Translations under genes and position numbers: made by a program
From: Phalacrocorax aristotelis
Lineage: Eukaryota; Chordata; Aves; Suliformes; Phalacrocoracidae
Reading direction: 5' to 3'
Assembly (NCBI RefSeq): GCF_949628215.1
Contig: NC_134277.1
Span: forward strand, 32,935,058 to 32,999,057
DNA length: 64,000 bases
Shown: positions 61,610 to 64,000 of the stretch, piece by piece
Layout of the letters: every line of letters starts with the position of its first letter
How positions within the stretch are numbered: the first letter of the stretch is position 1
Notes under the pieces: generated by a model
What the model saw: the letters and a program-made list of their open reading frames with translations, nothing else
Told to the model about the DNA's origin: nothing
The model's database searches: none

Positions 61610-64000
61610 TTAGGTACAGTACTGAGTATATGGTAATCATTAGAGAATAACACTAACTTTGTGTATAAATAATTCATTCACACAGCTTAGGTCAGTAGAG
61701 CTTGGATAGCCCTACTAAACAGAAGTTACAGGATCCCAAAATATCAAATCCGTGAGACAGATAAGTCGGGTTTTTTCCAGTGCAGAAGGCATGAAGAAAC
61801 CATTTCAGTGCCAGGTAGCCAATAAACATCTTTTATCCCATATATAGATTGAGATGCATGATCAGTATTATATAAATTAAGACTTTTTGTATGATTAAGA
61901 TAATAATTTTAAGAGTTCTGGTATTGTCATTGCACTCCTCTTCCCTTAGATCAATGTACATGCAAGTTCTTACACGTATCAGCTCAAACTCTTTTTCAGA
62001 CTTTAGTTTTATTTTGTATTTTCATGTAATCATTTGCATGTATTTCATATTAGTGTACAAATTCACCACAGAACATATATTTGCCATAATCCGTCTTCAT
62101 GGCATTAACTGAACAATTATGTTATTACACTTTGTTGTTGTTGTTACTGGGAATGCCTCTCGGAGGTTGACTCTCCCTATGCTCTCTGACCACGCTCCCT
62201 GAACCTTTGTGGTTACACAGATAGTATTTAGGGGCCAGCAACGGATACAGACCTTCTAATAGCCAAGGTAATTCATTTAGGACTGCTTTTGAGCATCTCT
62301 GCGTGGCACAGACTTGCACCACATAAACATAGCCTCATTGCCCGCATATTAAAAGGATAGAATACCAGAAGTTTACACCTGAAAATTACTTTGGTGGCCA
62401 TCACAATTGAAAAATTATTTTAAAATGAAAAGTTAAGGACCTTTTTCAGTATCTGTAGGTTACAAAATCAGCCCAGCGAGAAGGAATTCTCGGAATTAAT
62501 AGGCACACTGCCATCAGACATCAGTAAGGACAGTATTGACTTCTACATGTGGAGAGCTCTGCAGACATTATCTTTTGAGAAACAGTTATTACTTAAAGGC
62601 TGACGTGGACAATTTTGTTAGGAAGCAGTACTAACAGTTTTAAACATGCATAATATGTTTTTATGAAAAATACCAACATTAGTAACTTGAAGTACTGCAT
62701 ACAGAAGTTTTACTTATGTGACTAACAGCGACGCTTTTATAGTAACTTCCCTATTAAAATATCTTCCCATGAAGCCTCAGGCATTTCAAGATCGCACATT
62801 ACAGAGGACAAAAATTCCAGCTCTCATGCTCTAGAAAGCATATGTGATCAGAGCAATGGAGGTTGGTTTGTTTTTTTTAAGATATGTTAGGATAGATACA
62901 AACCATTGTGGAGGTGCACATACAACGGTTGAAACATGAGCATGTATATTTCTGAGACTAGAGTAATGGGATCATTTGACATATTGCTGTTTACATACCC
63001 ATGAAAGAGCTGCAGCAGACCACAATTTCTTTTCTGACTGTCGATCAGACTTGGAAGCTGAACTGCAGAACACTCCAGCACGCAGAATGGGCAGAGAACA
63101 AAGTTAAGAGTTGGTTATGCTGAAATGAACGATACATCCAAATTGTGCAGATAGAAAAAACAAGACTGAGCATTTATATAGCAGTTGGAACACTTCTCCA
63201 TCAGGCCTGTCACATTGGTAGTGCTGGTGGTCTTTATTCTCCAGGGTAGAGTTCAGATGTCAGGTCAGACTGAAGCTGGATTTGAATGAGCTAGTTCATC
63301 CACATGATGCAGTCTCCTGGGACAATTTTGCCGTAGGCTGCATGTGGACTGTTTTGCCTTCTTCCGTCACACTTACCATTGTGTAACATGTATTAACTTC
63401 CATTACACATAATACCAGAAAAACTAAATAATTCAAATCTCGTTTCCCAGGCAGTAGTCTAACTACTAGCTTCAAACTGAAAATAGTCTGAACTGTTTAA
63501 ATATAGGGTCGGGCTTGTATTATTTACTGGGGGGGGGAACCACCACCATTTTCCCACAATTTTGCTCCTGAACTTGTTAGGGTCACTGCGATGTTGTCAG
63601 TGCCATCAGCAAGATTAATAGTATGAGCGAGAGAAGTCACTCAAATGCCTCATTGCTTTAGACAGCGTGGAGCATTTAAAACATCTGCACAGGGCTTGCA
63701 GCTACGGGACCTACAGGAGACCTGCGCTCTTCTGGAGCAATAGCTGGAATGCAGGTGGGATATCCTACTGATCTTTCCTCAGGCTTCTGGGTTTCACCTG
63801 ATAAACACTGATAAAATATTTCCGGTAACAAGAAGAAAAAAGGAAATACGCATCTATAATATTTTGCATTTACTTCACACCTTTCCAAGTGAAATTTATT
63901 TACAACCTCAAAAGAACGTTAATTGTACCAGTTTCTATGTAGCATTAGGATAACAGAGGCAATTTTAAAATTGTCCCAGATAATTCTCTTATTTTTTGAT

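Larger units (their letters stand above)
37911..64000. other. Upstream flank of SOSTDC1 with no gene seen
   Basis: This 26 kb of AT-rich sequence lies upstream of SOSTDC1. No exon with recognisable protein content was found on either strand. In mammals the next gene beyond SOSTDC1 is LRRC72, read the other way. No leucine-rich-repeat exon was seen, so it probably starts past 64000. The region holds only decayed repeats, listed separately, plus simple tracts: (GTT)n at 62131-62145, A-rich 57096-57121, T10 runs near 48380 and 53020, and G9 near 63529. Long-range SOSTDC1 enhancers could lie here, but nothing in the sequence alone marks one. Confidence 0.7.

Noticed and set aside
1-64000. CRISPR arrays, bacterial operons, insertion sequences or an endogenous retrovirus
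   Set aside because: No regularly spaced direct repeats, no paired LTRs and no retroviral or bacterial protein motifs in any frame. The window reads as ordinary vertebrate DNA.

Overview
The window looks like vertebrate nuclear DNA, most likely from a bird. It has widely spaced exons with GT-AG introns, an AT-rich background broken by two sharp CpG islands, and a low repeat load. One CR1 3' end is of the type typical of birds. A crocodilian or turtle is not formally excluded, because several older amniote-wide repeats are also present. There are no bacterial-type operons, CRISPR arrays or intact mobile elements, and almost every open frame in the window is chance sequence.

Two protein-coding genes can be supported, both on the minus strand and head-to-tail. 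SOSTDC1 (secreted cystine-knot antagonist of BMP and Wnt signalling; also USAG-1, Wise, ectodin) is complete. Exon 1 is 37497-37701 and exon 2 is 34864-35279, with a 2.2 kb intron, giving 206 aa. A TATA box lies at 37788-37795. CRPPA (ISPD, CDP-L-ribitol pyrophosphorylase) is partial. Exon 1 (19902-20068) lies in a CpG island and exon 2 (12602-12881) follows. The exons completing the enzyme would lie beyond position 1, so 1-12601 is part of intron 2. The order CRPPA then SOSTDC1 on one strand matches the human chromosome 7 order.

Layout: 1-12601 CRPPA intron 2; 12602-12881 exon 2; 12882-19901 intron 1, with a CR1 3' end and a tRNA-like SINE remnant close to exon 1; 19902-20068 exon 1; about 19480-20720 CpG-island promoter with CCAAT, NRF1 and (GGC)n; about 20721-34443 intergenic; about 34444-37760 SOSTDC1; about 37800-64000 upstream flank with no gene seen. 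This flank holds scattered decayed LINE and SINE copies: an L3-like CR1 at 53645-54180, an L2/CR1-type reverse-transcriptase fragment near 40.6 kb, and MIR-like pieces near 44, 47 and 56.7 kb.

The two genes act in different processes. CRPPA makes the CDP-ribitol used to glycosylate alpha-dystroglycan. SOSTDC1 is a secreted signalling antagonist. Their adjacency looks like conserved synteny, not a functional cluster. I found no convincing undescribed system. The most testable oddities are a possible antisense TATA promoter and splice donor inside the SOSTDC1 intron, and the question of which start codon CRPPA uses.
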